Origin: Gammaproteobacteria bacterium
GTDB taxonomy: Bacteria; Pseudomonadota; Gammaproteobacteria; Pseudomonadales; Azotimanducaceae
Direction: 5' to 3'
Assembly: GCA_012960535.1 (NCBI GenBank)
Contig: DUBB01000007.1
Location: 1 to 64,000 of the forward strand
DNA length: 64,000 nt
The notes under the pieces are model-generated. The model did not search any database and was not told where the DNA came from. It was given only the letters and a program-made list of their open reading frames with translations. Below are positions 10,138 through 21,170 of this stretch, one piece after another (the stretch's first letter is position 1; each line of letters opens with the position of its first letter). The translations under genes were made by a program, and so were the position numbers.

Positions 10138-12463
10138 GGGCTAACACCTCTCGCGAGCCATTGGTATTCATTTGACTGACAACCCCAGCTTGTTCCATTT
10201 CTTCTACCATCCTGGCAGCCCGGTTATAACCTATGCGTAACTTTCGTTGAACCGACGAAATAGAAACCCGACCTGAAGAGGTCACAAAAGCGACCGCCTC
10301 ATCATATAATGGGTCTGCTTCTCCCTGCCTGTCATCTCTGCTGCCGGCTTTGCCCGGTAGCAGCTCAGAATCCGTTAGACCATCTAAAATAACGTCAAGA
10401 TAATTGGGCTCAGCTAGTGTTTTCCAGCTTTCCACGACGCGATGTACTTCATCATCGTCTACAAATGCGCCGTGAACTCTTACAGGAATCGGTGTTCCCC
10501 CGGGCATGTACAGCATATCGCCATGGCCTAGCAGTTGTTCAGCCCCGCCCTGATCCAGAATCGTTCTGGAATCAACCTTACTGGAAACCTGGAAACCGAT
10601 CCGGGTGGGCACATTTGCCTTAATAAGACCGGTAATTACGTCTACCGAAGGTCGCTGCGTCGCCAGAATCAAATGTATGCCCGCTGCCCTGGCTTTCTGA
10701 GCAATACGGGCAATGAGTTCCTCTACCTTTTTACCAACTATCATCATCAGGTCTGCAAATTCATCAATGACGACAACAATAAAAGGCAGTGTTTCCAATT
10801 CATCGGGGGATTGCATTTCCTCTTCGGAAAGAGGATCAGGCACCCAGAAAGGATCTGTTAGCGGCTCACCTGCTTTGATCGCGTCTTTCACCTTACGATT
10901 GAATCCACCGATATTACGCACGCCAAGCGATGCCATCAGGCGATAGCGCCGTTCCATTTCTGCAACACACCAGCGAAGCGCATTAGCCGCATCCTTCATG
11001 TCGGTAACCACCGGTGTTAACAAGTGGGGAATACCTTCGTAAACTGCTAGTTCAAGCATTTTAGGATCGACCATAATCAACCGGACATCTTCTGGCGAGG
11101 CCTTGAACAAAATCGAAAGTATCATGGCATTTAAGCCGACTGACTTCCCTGATCCGGTTGTACCTGCCACCAGTAGGTGAGGCATTCTTGCCAGATCAAC
11201 GACGACGGGCTCACCTGCAATATCGTGGCCCAGCGCAAGCGACAAAGGAGACAGGGACAGGTCATAAGCTTTCGAGGATAATACCTGGCTTAGCCGGACT
11301 ATTTGTCTATCTTCGTTGGGTATTTCTATTCCGACCACAGGTTTACCAGGCACCACCTCCACCACCCGAACGCTGATTACGGCCAGGGACCGTGCTAGAT
11401 CTTTGGCTAGCCCAGAGATCCGACTCACTTTTACTCCGGGTGCTGGCTGTATTTCAAAGCGGGTAATCACCGGTCCAGGAAATACCGCCACCACCGCTGC
11501 TTCAACACCATAATCCAGGAGCTTCAATTCAAGCAGCCTGGACATCGCTTCTAGATCCTGAGAAGAATAACCCCGCTGCTTAGTGGCATCATTAATGTCC
11601 AGGAGACTTAGTGCTGGCAGGCCTTCTACTGTTTGCATTGTAAAAAGGTTACCTTGTTTTTCGCGTGCTGCCCGCTCACTGAGTTCTGGCTCTCCTTTTT
11701 CAGGCGGCTGAATAACCAGGGGTATCCTGGCCTGCTCCAGTTCAACATGTTTTTCGAGAGCAATTCGCCGAGCTTTGGTCGTCCGCTGGGCCTTTGAGGC
11801 CGCCAGGCGATGATTTCTGAAGCGGTGCCAGCGATCCCGTATAACGTCATATAGCTGTAGGGTAAATCGTCCAGTGGTATCTAGAACGGCCACCCAGGAA
11901 ATATCTATCAGCAAGGTCAGGCCAATAAGGAAAACCAGCACCAGGGTCAAAGTCGCCCCAGGGTACCCCAGCAAAGGCACAAGAAGCTCTTTCGTAGCAT
12001 TCCCCACTAAACCACCACTTCCCTCGCGGAATTCAAGGCCAGCACCATAAAAATGCATTCTGCACAAAGTAGCACCGCTGATAACACCCAGTACCAGCCC
12101 CATTCCCTGAACAATCAACAACGCGGGATCAAAAATCGGATTAATACGTTTCGACAAGACCTGCCGCAAAATATGAACCGCTAGAAGCAAAGGAAATACA
12201 AATGCCATCAAACCAAAAATAGCAAACACCACATCGGCAAACCAGGCACCCGAAGGCCCCATGATATTGCTCACCTGATGACTGATCCCTGTGAAGGTCC
12301 AGCTCGGATCGAACGGATCAAAACTGAACAACGCACAGGTCAGATAGATGCAAATTGCTATCTCAACCAAAATCATCCCTTCTCTTAATCGAGACAGCAA
12401 CAGATCCCAGATCGTGCTCTGATCTGGTGATGCCGAACTCCTCTTTCCTTTTAATTGCGCCAC
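10121..12463 (-). CDS. ftsK: DNA translocase FtsK
   Basis: A 780-residue septal DNA pump that moves the terminus region and activates XerCD at dif. Four N-terminal membrane helices lie at about 28-47, 73-98, 116-136 and 168-194. A short charged linker (about 205-275) leads to the motor with Walker A GTTGSGKS (434-441) and Walker [11 protein letters not shown] (about 563-572). A C-terminal winged-helix gamma domain (about 715-775, [20 protein letters not shown]) should read KOPS sites. The linker is much shorter than in E. coli, as in Pseudomonas FtsK. It heads the minus-strand run toward cysG. Confidence 0.97.
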   Translation of the reverse strand: MAQLKGKRSSASPDQSTIWDLLLSRLREGMILVEIAICIYLTCALFSFDPFDPSWTFTGISHQVSNIMGPSGAWFADVVFAIFGLMAFVFPLLLAVHILRQVLSKRINPIFDPALLIVQGMGLVLGVISGATLCRMHFYGAGLEFREGSGGLVGNATKELLVPLLGYPGATLTLVLVFLIGLTLLIDISWVAVLDTTGRFTLQLYDVIRDRWHRFRNHRLAASKAQRTTKARRIALEKHVELEQARIPLVIQPPEKGEPELSERAAREKQGNLFTMQTVEGLPALSLLDINDATKQRGYSSQDLEAMSRLLELKLLDYGVEAAVVAVFPGPVITRFEIQPAPGVKVSRISGLAKDLARSLAVISVRVVEVVPGKPVVGIEIPNEDRQIVRLSQVLSSKAYDLSLSPLSLALGHDIAGEPVVVDLARMPHLLVAGTTGSGKSVGLNAMILSILFKASPEDVRLIMVDPKMLELAVYEGIPHLLTPVVTDMKDAANALRWCVAEMERRYRLMASLGVRNIGGFNRKVKDAIKAGEPLTDPFWVPDPLSEEEMQSPDELETLPFIVVVIDEFADLMMIVGKKVEELIARIAQKARAAGIHLILATQRPSVDVITGLIKANVPTRIGFQVSSKVDSRTILDQGGAEQLLGHGDMLYMPGGTPIPVRVHGAFVDDDEVHRVVESWKTLAEPNYLDVILDGLTDSELLPGKAGSRDDRQGEADPLYDEAVAFVTSSGRVSISSVQRKLRIGYNRAARMVEEMEQAGVVSQMNTNGSREVLAHAPPD

Positions 12464-13885
<1,422 letters not shown>

Positions 13886-14276
13886 TACCCGGCAGCTAGG
13901 ATCTGAGCCACCAACGCTACCCTGCAAAGCACTTGCTGCCGAGCCAGGCAGGGTTTAACCAGGGAACCAGAAGCGTACCATAGCGTGCTTGTCTTTTATC
14001 CGTTAATGTCAAATTAATTTACCCTTATACTTCATATAATAATCATAACTATTTGATTATATTATAATTATAAGACAAGTAAGGCATTTTAGAAACAGAA
14101 ATAATCTGCTCTGACGACGAGCCTATAAAAAACAGCTTTAATAAGGCAATCCTGGATAAAATCCCAGATTGTATAAGGTAACATGTAGATAATAAAACAA
14201 CCCGCGGGCTAAACTCAGGTAACAGCAACTACTTTATCAAAGGGTTCTGACTGGCTCATCAACTTGAAAACAGACA
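13886..14276. other. Intergenic region between trxB and aat
   Basis: About 390 bp with a weak terminator-like hairpin just after trxB and a very AT-rich block at 14015-14075 that may hold the aat promoter. A short hairpin CTGGAT/ATCCCAG lies near 14152-14168. No gene is apparent. Confidence 0.5.
13919..13956 (+). terminator. Possible intrinsic terminator after trxB
   Basis: A perfect 7-bp stem ACCCTGC/GCAGGGT (13919-13925 with 13948-13954, 22-nt loop) lies 34 bp beyond the trxB stop. Only three T follow, so termination may be inefficient. Confidence 0.4.
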
Positions 14277-14987
14277 ATGACCTTCGTACAAATTCTCGAT
14301 TCTGAAATCAGTCCCTTCCCTGACATCAATCAGGCTCTCGACGAGCCTGATGGACTGCTGGCTATGGGTGGTGACCTGAGCAGCCAACGACTGCTAATGG
14401 CCTACAGAAACGGAATATTTCCCTGGTATGAACAGGACCAGCCTATCCTATGGTGGTCACCCTCCATCCGTGCTGTCATTTACCCGGATCAGTTCCGACC
14501 CAAACGCAGCCTGTCAAAAGTCCTGCGGCAGAATCGATTTGAACTTGTCTGGAATAGTGACTTCCCCGCCATCATCGAACAATGCCAGGCCCCCAGAGCC
14601 CAGCAGGCAGGCACCTGGATCACAGAGGAGATGAAGGCAGCTTATCTGCAACTCCATCATCTAGGTCATGCCCATTCTCTGGCTTGCTATCAGCATGGTA
14701 AGCTCATCGGAGGCCTTTACGGCGTATCCATAGGCGGGGTCTTTTGTGGTGAATCCATGTTTTCTCTGGTCAGCAATGCCTCAAAAGTCGCATTCGCATT
14801 TCTGATTCGCTGTGCCCATGAAATAGGAGCAACCCTGATTGACTGCCAAATACCCAATAATCACTTGCTGTCTCTCGGCAGCATCAGCCTGCCGCGCGAG
14901 CTTTTCAAGCAACAGCTGCGCCAAGCGGTTAACCGAGAAGTGTCCTGGTCAAGTCTTAAAGGTGACCTGCCCATCTGGCGCCAATGA
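14277..14987 (+). CDS. aat: Leucyl/phenylalanyl-tRNA--protein transferase
   Basis: A 236-residue N-end rule enzyme that adds Leu or Phe to proteins with N-terminal Lys or Arg, marking them for ClpS-ClpAP. Family motifs are FPDINQALDEPDGLLAMGGD near the start, FPWYEQDQPILWWSP at about 48-62, and GGLYGVSIGGVFCGESMFS at about 145-163. It lies directly before bpt, with clpA and clpS 1-4 kb away, so the whole degradation pathway is clustered. Confidence 0.97.
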   Translation: MTFVQILDSEISPFPDINQALDEPDGLLAMGGDLSSQRLLMAYRNGIFPWYEQDQPILWWSPSIRAVIYPDQFRPKRSLSKVLRQNRFELVWNSDFPAIIEQCQAPRAQQAGTWITEEMKAAYLQLHHLGHAHSLACYQHGKLIGGLYGVSIGGVFCGESMFSLVSNASKVAFAFLIRCAHEIGATLIDCQIPNNHLLSLGSISLPRELFKQQLRQAVNREVSWSSLKGDLPIWRQ

Positions 14988-15008
14988 CATCATCGCGAAC
15001 GCTTGACA

Positions 15009-15719
15009 ATGACTGACCTGGACCAGTTACATTTCTTTACTACACCGGCGCATCAATGCAGCTATCTGCAAGACCAGTCGGCGGTTACACTTTTCCTTGA
15101 TCCCCAGTTCCAGGCAGATACAGACTTGTATTCACAGTTATCACAGGTCGGTTTCAGGCGCTCAGGACGTTACATTTACAAGCCGCACTGCAAAACCTGT
15201 CGTGCCTGCGTACCGGTTCGCATCCCGGTTGCTGGTTTCAAGATGAGGCGGACCCAGCGTAAAATCTGGAAGCGTAATCAAGACATTTCTATCCGCTGGG
15301 AAGCGCCTTATCTATCAGACGATAGCTGGCTTCTGTATGCCCGGTACATCAATTCACGGCATCGAGATGGAGACATGTATCCGCCTGATCAGTCCCAGTT
15401 TAAGAGCTTTCTGATTGAAGGCCGGCCTGAAGCCCAGTTTATCGAATTTCGTTTAATGGATCAGCTGATCGCTATTATGGTTGCTGACCAGCTCAGCGAT
15501 AGCCTATCGGCGATCTATACTTTTTTTGATCCTGACAAACTGAATAGATCCTTGGGCGTTTTTGCAATCCTGGCCCTCATAGAATCCGCCCGTCAACGCA
15601 ACCTTGAACATGTCTACCTGGGATACTGGATCCAGAACTGCCAGAAAATGGATTACAAGGCTGATTATCGGCCCATAGAAGGGTTGATAGAAAATCGATG
15701 GCAGGTACTCAGACAATGA
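15009..15719 (+). CDS. bpt: Aspartate/glutamate leucyltransferase Bpt (ATE1-like)
   Basis: A 236-residue bacterial protein transferase that leucylates N-terminal Asp and Glu. The cysteine-rich motif PHCKTCRACVPVRIP is at about 60-74 and the C-terminal GYWIQNCQKMDYKADYRP region is intact. I chose the ATG at 15009 over an in-frame TTG at 15003, because the latter adds two residues without a better ribosome site. It works in the N-end rule pathway with aat, clpS and clpA nearby. Confidence 0.95.
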   Translation: MTDLDQLHFFTTPAHQCSYLQDQSAVTLFLDPQFQADTDLYSQLSQVGFRRSGRYIYKPHCKTCRACVPVRIPVAGFKMRRTQRKIWKRNQDISIRWEAPYLSDDSWLLYARYINSRHRDGDMYPPDQSQFKSFLIEGRPEAQFIEFRLMDQLIAIMVADQLSDSLSAIYTFFDPDKLNRSLGVFAILALIESARQRNLEHVYLGYWIQNCQKMDYKADYRPIEGLIENRWQVLRQ

Positions 15720-15798
15720 AAACACGGATTTTGCTATGGTTCGATAATTAGTGCACAATGCGCAACTTCTCTTGAAAAGGCACGACGACAGGGGCTCA

Positions 15799-16014
15799 AT
15801 GGCTAAAGAAGAACAAATTCAGATGTCCGGTACTGTAATCGATACTCTACCGAATACCATGTTCAGGGTAGAACTGGAAAACGAGCATGTCATTATTGCG
15901 CATATTTCAGGGAAAATGCGCAAGAACTACATCAAAATACTGACCGGCGATAAAGTGAAGGTCGAACTGACACCTTATGATCTCAGTAAAGGGCGCATCA
16001 CTTTCAGGGAATAA
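15799..16014 (+). CDS. infA: Translation initiation factor IF-1
   Basis: A 71-residue S1-fold protein almost identical in pattern to E. coli IF-1: MAKEEQIQM at the start, then [16 protein letters not shown] and [16 protein letters not shown]. The start at 15799 follows an AGGGG site; the open frame extends 16 codons further upstream but those are not conserved. It converges on clpA, 81 bp away. Confidence 0.98.
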   Translation: MAKEEQIQMSGTVIDTLPNTMFRVELENEHVIIAHISGKMRKNYIKILTGDKVKVELTPYDLSKGRITFRE

Positions 16015-16098
16015 GGTCGCCTAAACACCCGCATTGCTGCTAGCTCGAACGACCTGAACTACCCTTCCCACAGAACAGTCCTGAGCTGCGCGACCTTA
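16012..16098. repeat. Inverted repeat spanning the infA and clpA stop codons
   Basis: TAAGGTCGC (16012-16020) and its exact reverse complement GCGACCTTA (16090-16098) include the TAA stops of the two convergent genes. An inner pair AGCTC/GAGCT lies in between. The structure could act as a bidirectional 3'-end hairpin, although no U-tract follows. Confidence 0.6.
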
Positions 16099-18354
16099 AA
16101 CGCTGGCAGTTTCTTCTATCACCAACACCAGGTCATCTTCTTCCACTTCCACATTAACAACGCCACCCTTGGCTAGGCGCCCGAATAGAATATCCTCTGC
16201 CAGGGGTTTCTTAATCTTATTCTGAAGCAATCTTATCATGGGCCTGGCCCCCATCAGTCGATCATAACCATGCTCAGCCAGCCAATTGCGTGCGGCCTCA
16301 CTCACGTCAAGCTGAACTTTCTTATCGTCGAGTTGCACTTGGATTCCCACCAGAAATTTATCAACAACAGTCTTAACCACTTCTCTGCTGAGCGCTTCAA
16401 ACTGAATGATCGCATCCAACCGATTTCGAAACTCTGGGGTAAACATCTTTTTCAAAATTTCCATACCATCCGTAGTATGGTCCTGATGCTGGAATCCCAT
16501 AGAACTTCTACTCATCTCCTGGGCACCGGCGTTGGTTGTCATGACTAGAATAACGTTCCTGAAATCGGCCTTGCGTCCATTGTTATCAGTCAAAATACCG
16601 TGATCCATCACCTGCAATAGCAGATTAAAAACATCCGGGTGAGCTTTCTCTACCTCATCTAACAGTAATACACAGTGAGGCTGCTTGGTTATCGCTTCTG
16701 TCAACAAGCCTCCCTGATCAAAGCCAACATACCCGGGTGGGGCTCCAATTAATCTAGAGACAGTATGTCGCTCCATGTACTCAGACATATCAAAACGGAC
16801 CAGTTCAACGCCCATGATAAGTGCTAGCTGTTTACAGACCTCTGTCTTACCAACGCCGGTAGGTCCTGAAAACAGAAATGAACCAATCGGTTTTTCACCT
16901 TCTCGCAGCCCTGCCCGGGTTAGCTTAATCGCGCTTGCTAACGAATCGATGGCCTCATCCTGGCCAAAAATCACCATTTTCAGATTCGTTTCCAGATCTT
17001 TCAGAGACTGTTTTTCGGTATGTGAGATACTTGCTGAAGGTATACGCGCTATTTTAGCGACCATCTTTTCTACATCGCTGACGCCGATCTGCTTTTTGCG
17101 TCGACTCACAGGTTGTAACTGCTGATAAGCGCCCACCTCATCGATAACATCAATTGCTTTGTCTGGCATAAACCGGTCGTTAATATACTTTTGAGCAAGC
17201 TCAGCAGCCACTTTCAGGCTCCTGTCGGTATATTTCAATTGATGGTGTTCTTCGTAACGGTTTTTCAAGCCCTTCAGAATCAGGTAGGTATCTTCTACAC
17301 TTGGTTCACTCACATCCACCTTCTGGAAACGACGTGACAAGGCTCGGTCTTTATCAAAAATGCCACGATATTCCTGATAGGTGGTGGAACCCATACAACG
17401 AACCTCACCCGAAGCGAGAAGCGGTTTAAGTAGATTAGACGCATCCATAACGCCCCCCGACGCAGCCCCGGCACCAATGATCATATGAATTTCATCAATA
17501 AACAAGATCTGATTAGTCGACTTTTTGAGCTCATTCAACAAACCCTTGAAGCGCTTCTCGAAGTCACCTCTGTACTTGGTACCCGCCAGTAATGCACCCA
17601 GATCCAAGGAGTACACCGTGCTTTCTGCAATGACCTCCGGAACCTGCCCATCTACAATGAGTTTAGCCAGACCCTCAGCAATGGCAGTTTTACCTACTCC
17701 GGACTCACCTACCATGAGCGGGTTATTCTTCCGCCGGCGAGAAAGGATCTGCACGACTCTTTCAACTTCTGCCTCGCGACCGATTAACGGATCAATCCGT
17801 CCCTCTCGGGCCTGATCATTGAGGTTTGTAGCAAAAGCTTCAAGCGGCGATGGCGGTTTTTCTTCTGCTTCTTCCGTTGTGCTGCTCTCCAAATGACCAT
17901 CAGCATCTTCACTGTCATCGCCGCGGCCGCCATGGGCAATGAAATTAACAACATCAATACGGTTTATCTCCTGTTCTTTCAACAAATAAACGCTGTGACT
18001 TTCCTGTTCTGCAAAGATAGCAACCAGCACATGGGCCCCACTTACTTCTTTCTTACCAGAGGATTGCACATGAAATACTGCACGCTGGAGGACTCTCTGA
18101 AAACCCAGCGTTGGCTTGGTATCACGACCCTCCTGATTGCCAGGAATCAACGGTGTGGTATCACTGATGAATTTCTCCAGCGCTTCCCGGAGTTCATCCA
18201 AATCCGCATTGCAAGCCTTCAAGACCGAAACCGCTGCAGTGTTATCCAGCAATGCCAGCAGCAAGTGCTCTACCGACATCAGTTCATGTCTTTTTAACCT
18301 GGCATCCTTAAATGCCATGTTTAGCGTCAACTCTAGATCTTGACCCAGCATCAT
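16096..18354 (-). CDS. clpA: ATP-dependent Clp protease ATP-binding subunit ClpA
   Basis: A 752-residue Hsp100 unfoldase that feeds substrates to ClpP. An N-terminal double-repeat domain (about 1-145), where ClpS docks, is followed by an acidic linker and two AAA+ modules. Walker A1 is GESGVGKT (216-223); Walker A2 is GPTGVGKT at about residue 490. The C-terminal small domain ends with an acidic tail. ATG codons at positions 1 and 2 are both possible. It follows clpS by 11 bp and converges on infA, as in Pseudomonas. clpP is not in the window. Confidence 0.98.
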   Translation of the reverse strand: MMLGQDLELTLNMAFKDARLKRHELMSVEHLLLALLDNTAAVSVLKACNADLDELREALEKFISDTTPLIPGNQEGRDTKPTLGFQRVLQRAVFHVQSSGKKEVSGAHVLVAIFAEQESHSVYLLKEQEINRIDVVNFIAHGGRGDDSEDADGHLESSTTEEAEEKPPSPLEAFATNLNDQAREGRIDPLIGREAEVERVVQILSRRRKNNPLMVGESGVGKTAIAEGLAKLIVDGQVPEVIAESTVYSLDLGALLAGTKYRGDFEKRFKGLLNELKKSTNQILFIDEIHMIIGAGAASGGVMDASNLLKPLLASGEVRCMGSTTYQEYRGIFDKDRALSRRFQKVDVSEPSVEDTYLILKGLKNRYEEHHQLKYTDRSLKVAAELAQKYINDRFMPDKAIDVIDEVGAYQQLQPVSRRKKQIGVSDVEKMVAKIARIPSASISHTEKQSLKDLETNLKMVIFGQDEAIDSLASAIKLTRAGLREGEKPIGSFLFSGPTGVGKTEVCKQLALIMGVELVRFDMSEYMERHTVSRLIGAPPGYVGFDQGGLLTEAITKQPHCVLLLDEVEKAHPDVFNLLLQVMDHGILTDNNGRKADFRNVILVMTTNAGAQEMSRSSMGFQHQDHTTDGMEILKKMFTPEFRNRLDAIIQFEALSREVVKTVVDKFLVGIQVQLDDKKVQLDVSEAARNWLAEHGYDRLMGARPMIRLLQNKIKKPLAEDILFGRLAKGGVVNVEVEEDDLVLVIEETASV

Positions 18355-18365
18355 TATTACCTCAT

Positions 18366-18719
18366 TTAGTCCACAGCTTCGATTTGCGAGACCAGGGGGT
18401 GCTGATTTTCCTGGGCGTACTCATTGACTTGAGTAGATTTTGTTTCTGCTACGTCTCGGGTATATATTCCACAGGTTGCCTTACCCGTCTGGTGTACCGC
18501 CAGCATGATCTGAGTTGCCTTTTCTCCGTTCATGCCAAAAAAAATCTGCAACACCTCAACCACAAATTCCATGGGTGTGTAATCATCATTTAACAGGAAC
18601 ACTTTCCACATGGCTGGCTTTTTCAGCTTTGGTTTAACAGGCGCTTCAAGCACACCTATGCCTGTATTCTCCTCGGAATCCGGATTATCACTGTTTGCCT
18701 GCGTTAACTTAAACATCAT
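18366..18719 (-). CDS. clpS: ClpS adaptor for N-end rule substrates
   Basis: A 117-residue adaptor. The variable N-terminal tail is followed by the core with [19 protein letters not shown], the N-degron pocket region, and [19 protein letters not shown]. It delivers proteins with Leu, Phe, Trp or Tyr N-termini, made by Aat and Bpt, to ClpA. It is the first gene of clpS-clpA; 179 bp of divergent spacer separates it from the pseudouridine synthase gene. Confidence 0.97.
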   Translation of the reverse strand: MMFKLTQANSDNPDSEENTGIGVLEAPVKPKLKKPAMWKVFLLNDDYTPMEFVVEVLQIFFGMNGEKATQIMLAVHQTGKATCGIYTRDVAETKSTQVNEYAQENQHPLVSQIEAVD

Positions 18720-18751
18720 CTTTCACTATATGCTGCCATTTCCACGTTTTT

Positions 18752-18781
18752 AAATGCTTTCAATTTAAATGCTTTCAATTT
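18752..18781. repeat. Two tandem copies of a 15-bp repeat AAATGCTTTCAATTT
   Basis: Copies at 18752-18766 and 18767-18781 are identical and are followed by a degenerate AAATTCCATTT. They lie in the clpS promoter/leader region. The period and the AARYGCTTT core match the four-copy array at 699-758. Confidence 0.85.
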
Positions 18782-18898
18782 AAATTCCATTTAAGCTATG
18801 TTAGCAGGTTTCTTCAACCATTCCTGTCCTCAACCATCCTCCTTGTGGCGTGACTGGTAAGCTTTCAAGCCAGGCAAGCAAGGTCTCAGGAGAACCCA

Positions 18899-19441
18899 TT
18901 GCCGGAGTTGATTATTCTCAACAAACCTTATGGTGTCCTATGTCAGTTTTCCGGGCGAGGACCTACGCTGGCTGACCTGGTTGAACGAAAAGGATTCTAT
19001 CCCGCGGGCAGGCTCGATAAGGATTCTGAGGGTCTGGTACTAATCACTAATTCTGGCCCGCTGCAGGCTCGTATTGCCGATCCCAAGCATAAGATGACCA
19101 AGGAGTACTGGGTACAGGTAGAAGGCAAAGTCTCCGATGACGCTTTGCAGGCCCTGCGCAACGGGCTATTACTGAAAGACGGCGTAACCAGGCCTGCCAG
19201 CGTAAAGCGGATTAGTTGTCCATTGCCACCACGAACACCTGCCGTCCGTTACCGAAAAGCGGTCCCCACAGACTGGCTTAATGTCATGCTCAGGGAGGGA
19301 AAAAATCGCCAGATCAGACGTATGACCGCTGCAGTAGGCTATCCAACGCTGCGTTTATATCGCTATCGTATAGGTCCCTGGTCTCTGAAAAATATCCTGC
19401 CAGGTGAATCAGAGCAGACCTCTGTACACTTACCCCGCTAA
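18899..19441 (+). CDS. rluE: 23S rRNA pseudouridine synthase, RluE-like
   Basis: A 180-residue RsuA/RluB/E/F-type pseudouridine synthase. The catalytic aspartate lies in AGRLDKDSEGL (about residues 36-46), and KMTKEYWVQVEG and REGKNRQIRRM are family signatures. It lacks an S4 domain, as RluE does, and matches its length; E. coli RluE modifies U2457 of 23S rRNA. The start is TTG at 18899, supported by AGGAG at 18888-18892. Its last four bases overlap the end of moaE on the other strand. Confidence 0.9.
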   Translation: MPELIILNKPYGVLCQFSGRGPTLADLVERKGFYPAGRLDKDSEGLVLITNSGPLQARIADPKHKMTKEYWVQVEGKVSDDALQALRNGLLLKDGVTRPASVKRISCPLPPRTPAVRYRKAVPTDWLNVMLREGKNRQIRRMTAAVGYPTLRLYRYRIGPWSLKNILPGESEQTSVHLPR

Positions 19442-19896
19442 GACTGCCAGCGGTCAGCAGCCGTTATATCTGATTCACGCATAGTCAGCCAGCGCTCGCC
19501 ATCCGCTGCGACTTCCTTCTTCCAGAAAGTCGCCTGAGTTTTCAAATAATCCATAATGAATTCACAGGCAGAGAAGGCCTCGCCACGATGACCGGCTGCT
19601 ACTGCGACCAATACGATCTCATCTCCAGGCAGCAGAGCCCCGATCCGATGGATGACGGACACGCCCATAAGCTGCCAGCGCTGACAGGCATCATCTACAA
19701 TTCGAGCTAGTTGTTTTTCGGTCATTTCAGGATAGTGTTCTAAAAATAACCCGGTGACTTCGGCATCATCATTGAAATCTCTTACCAGTCCGGTAAACGT
19801 ACAGACAGCACCCACGCTATTTGAAGCCCGGCGTAATTCCTGAAATGCCTCATCAAGGCTAAAACCGATTTCCTGAACTCGGATTCTTATGTACAC
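19438..19896 (-). CDS. moaE: Molybdopterin synthase catalytic subunit MoaE
   Basis: A 152-residue subunit that with MoaD inserts the dithiolene sulfurs into precursor Z. The lysine-containing active-site stretch TQATFWKKE and the HRIG...GDE region are present. The start is GTG at 19894-19896: an AGGAGG precedes it by five bases and the moaD stop ends one base earlier. The longer frame to 19965 lies inside moaD and is unlikely. It is the last gene of moaC-moaD-moaE. Confidence 0.93.
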   Translation of the reverse strand: MYIRIRVQEIGFSLDEAFQELRRASNSVGAVCTFTGLVRDFNDDAEVTGLFLEHYPEMTEKQLARIVDDACQRWQLMGVSVIHRIGALLPGDEIVLVAVAAGHRGEAFSACEFIMDYLKTQATFWKKEVAADGERWLTMRESDITAADRWQS

Positions 19897-19897
19897 C

Positions 19898-20149
19898 CTA
19901 ACCTCCTGTAACAGGAGGGAAGAAGGCCACTTCGTCCCCCTCAGTAATTGCGCCATCAAAATCAACCACTTCCTGATTAACAGCCACCATCAGCTTCTCT
20001 TCAGCAAAGATAGAACCAAAGGGCGTTCCATCGGGTAACATCAGTACCTCGATTAGTGCTGCTACCGAGGCGATCTGGTCGATCTCAACAGTAAGCCCGG
20101 GACTTTGAAAGCGCTCCCTCAAGCTTGCAAAAAAAACCACCTTAATCAC
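19898..20149 (-). CDS. moaD: Molybdopterin synthase sulfur carrier subunit MoaD
   Basis: An 83-residue ubiquitin-like protein whose C-terminus is PPVTGG; the terminal Gly-Gly carries the thiocarboxylate. The GTG at 20147-20149 is favoured as start: it gives the usual [13 protein letters not shown]-terminus and has GGAG eight bases upstream. Another GTG at 20165-20167 is possible. The start overlaps the end of moaC by eight bases. Confidence 0.92.
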   Translation of the reverse strand: MIKVVFFASLRERFQSPGLTVEIDQIASVAALIEVLMLPDGTPFGSIFAEEKLMVAVNQEVVDFDGAITEGDEVAFFPPVTGG

Positions 20150-20630
20150 TGTCAGAACTCCAGTCACCTGACCGCCCGCCGCTCTTCTGCTGTAGTTTTA
20201 TCTCTCCAATAATCATACTTCTATCCACCGCTTTACACATATCATAGATCGTCAACGCGGCAACCGAGACCGCGGTGAGCGCTTCCATTTCAACACCGGT
20301 GGGTCCATTGCATCGACATTCAGCTTCGATCTGTACCGCCTGCTCATCAGGATCAATCTCGAACCGGAGGTCTATACCCGTCAAAGCCAGCGAATGACAC
20401 AGCGGAATCAAATCAGAGCAGTGTTTAGCGGCCTGTATCCCTGCTATTTTAGCCACTGTCAAAACATCGCCTTTCTTGTGTTCTGCCTTGATTATCATAG
20501 CCAACGTTGCCGCAGACATCCTAATCTCACCCCGAGCATGGGCGTTGCGCTGGCTTTGATGCTTGTTACCCACATCGACCATACGGGCATTACCGTCCCT
20601 ATCAATATGAGTCAGATCATTTTCAGGCAT
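20142..20630 (-). CDS. moaC: Cyclic pyranopterin monophosphate synthase MoaC
   Basis: A 162-residue enzyme for the second part of the first step of molybdenum cofactor synthesis, acting after MoaA. The conserved [22 protein letters not shown] and [20 protein letters not shown] motifs are present, including the Asp and Lys of YDMCKAVD. It heads moaCDE. moaA and moaB are not in the window. Only 44 bp separate its start from nudJ, so no Moco riboswitch fits here. Confidence 0.96.
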   Translation of the reverse strand: MPENDLTHIDRDGNARMVDVGNKHQSQRNAHARGEIRMSAATLAMIIKAEHKKGDVLTVAKIAGIQAAKHCSDLIPLCHSLALTGIDLRFEIDPDEQAVQIEAECRCNGPTGVEMEALTAVSVAALTIYDMCKAVDRSMIIGEIKLQQKSGGRSGDWSSDSD

Positions 20631-20674
20631 AATACGGCTCCTTGAAAAGAATTATCGTGACCCATGGAGACCTT

Positions 20675-21118
20675 ATGAGTTGGCCACCACACATCACTGT
20701 CGCTGCTATTATACCGCGTAATGATCATTTTCTGATGGTCAAAGAGACAAACAACCAGATAGAAGTTTATAACCAACCCGCTGGCCACCTGGAACCCCAC
20801 GAGAATCTGTTGCAGGCAACGCTGCGCGAAGTAAAAGAAGAAACCGGCTGGCGGGTAGAGCTCACCGCACTGACCGGCATCTATCAATACCACTCAGGAA
20901 GAGACGATATTCTATACTTTCGCTTTACCTTTCTGGCAGAACCGATAAAGCAAATCAGCGACCAGCTGGATCCAGATATCATCAGCTGTCACTGGTTGAG
21001 TATGGAAGATATCCGAGCCAAACCCTTGCGTAGCCCATTGGTGGAAACCTGTCTGCAGGATTACCTGAATGGCCAGCTTTTTCCGCTTAGCGCCTATAAC
21101 GAGGTAAAACAGCCATAG
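20675..21118 (+). CDS. nudJ: Nudix hydrolase NudJ
   Basis: A 147-residue Nudix phosphohydrolase. The full Nudix box is seen from GHLEPHENLLQ to REVKEETGW. The NQPAGHLE segment and the position just before mnmA match E. coli NudJ (YmfB), which hydrolyses nucleoside tri- and diphosphates and HMP-PP. The start at 20675 follows GGAG by five bases; a TTG at 20642 would lie in the divergent promoter zone. The substrate is not determined by sequence. Confidence 0.9.
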   Translation: MSWPPHITVAAIIPRNDHFLMVKETNNQIEVYNQPAGHLEPHENLLQATLREVKEETGWRVELTALTGIYQYHSGRDDILYFRFTFLAEPIKQISDQLDPDIISCHWLSMEDIRAKPLRSPLVETCLQDYLNGQLFPLSAYNEVKQP

Positions 21119-21170
21119 GATTTAATGAGTGACTCGCTTAAAATGTCCTCTTTAAACTATCGATTTCGTC

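Noticed and set aside
15003-15008. TTG start for bpt
   Set aside because: Adds two residues; the ATG at 15009 is the more usual start.
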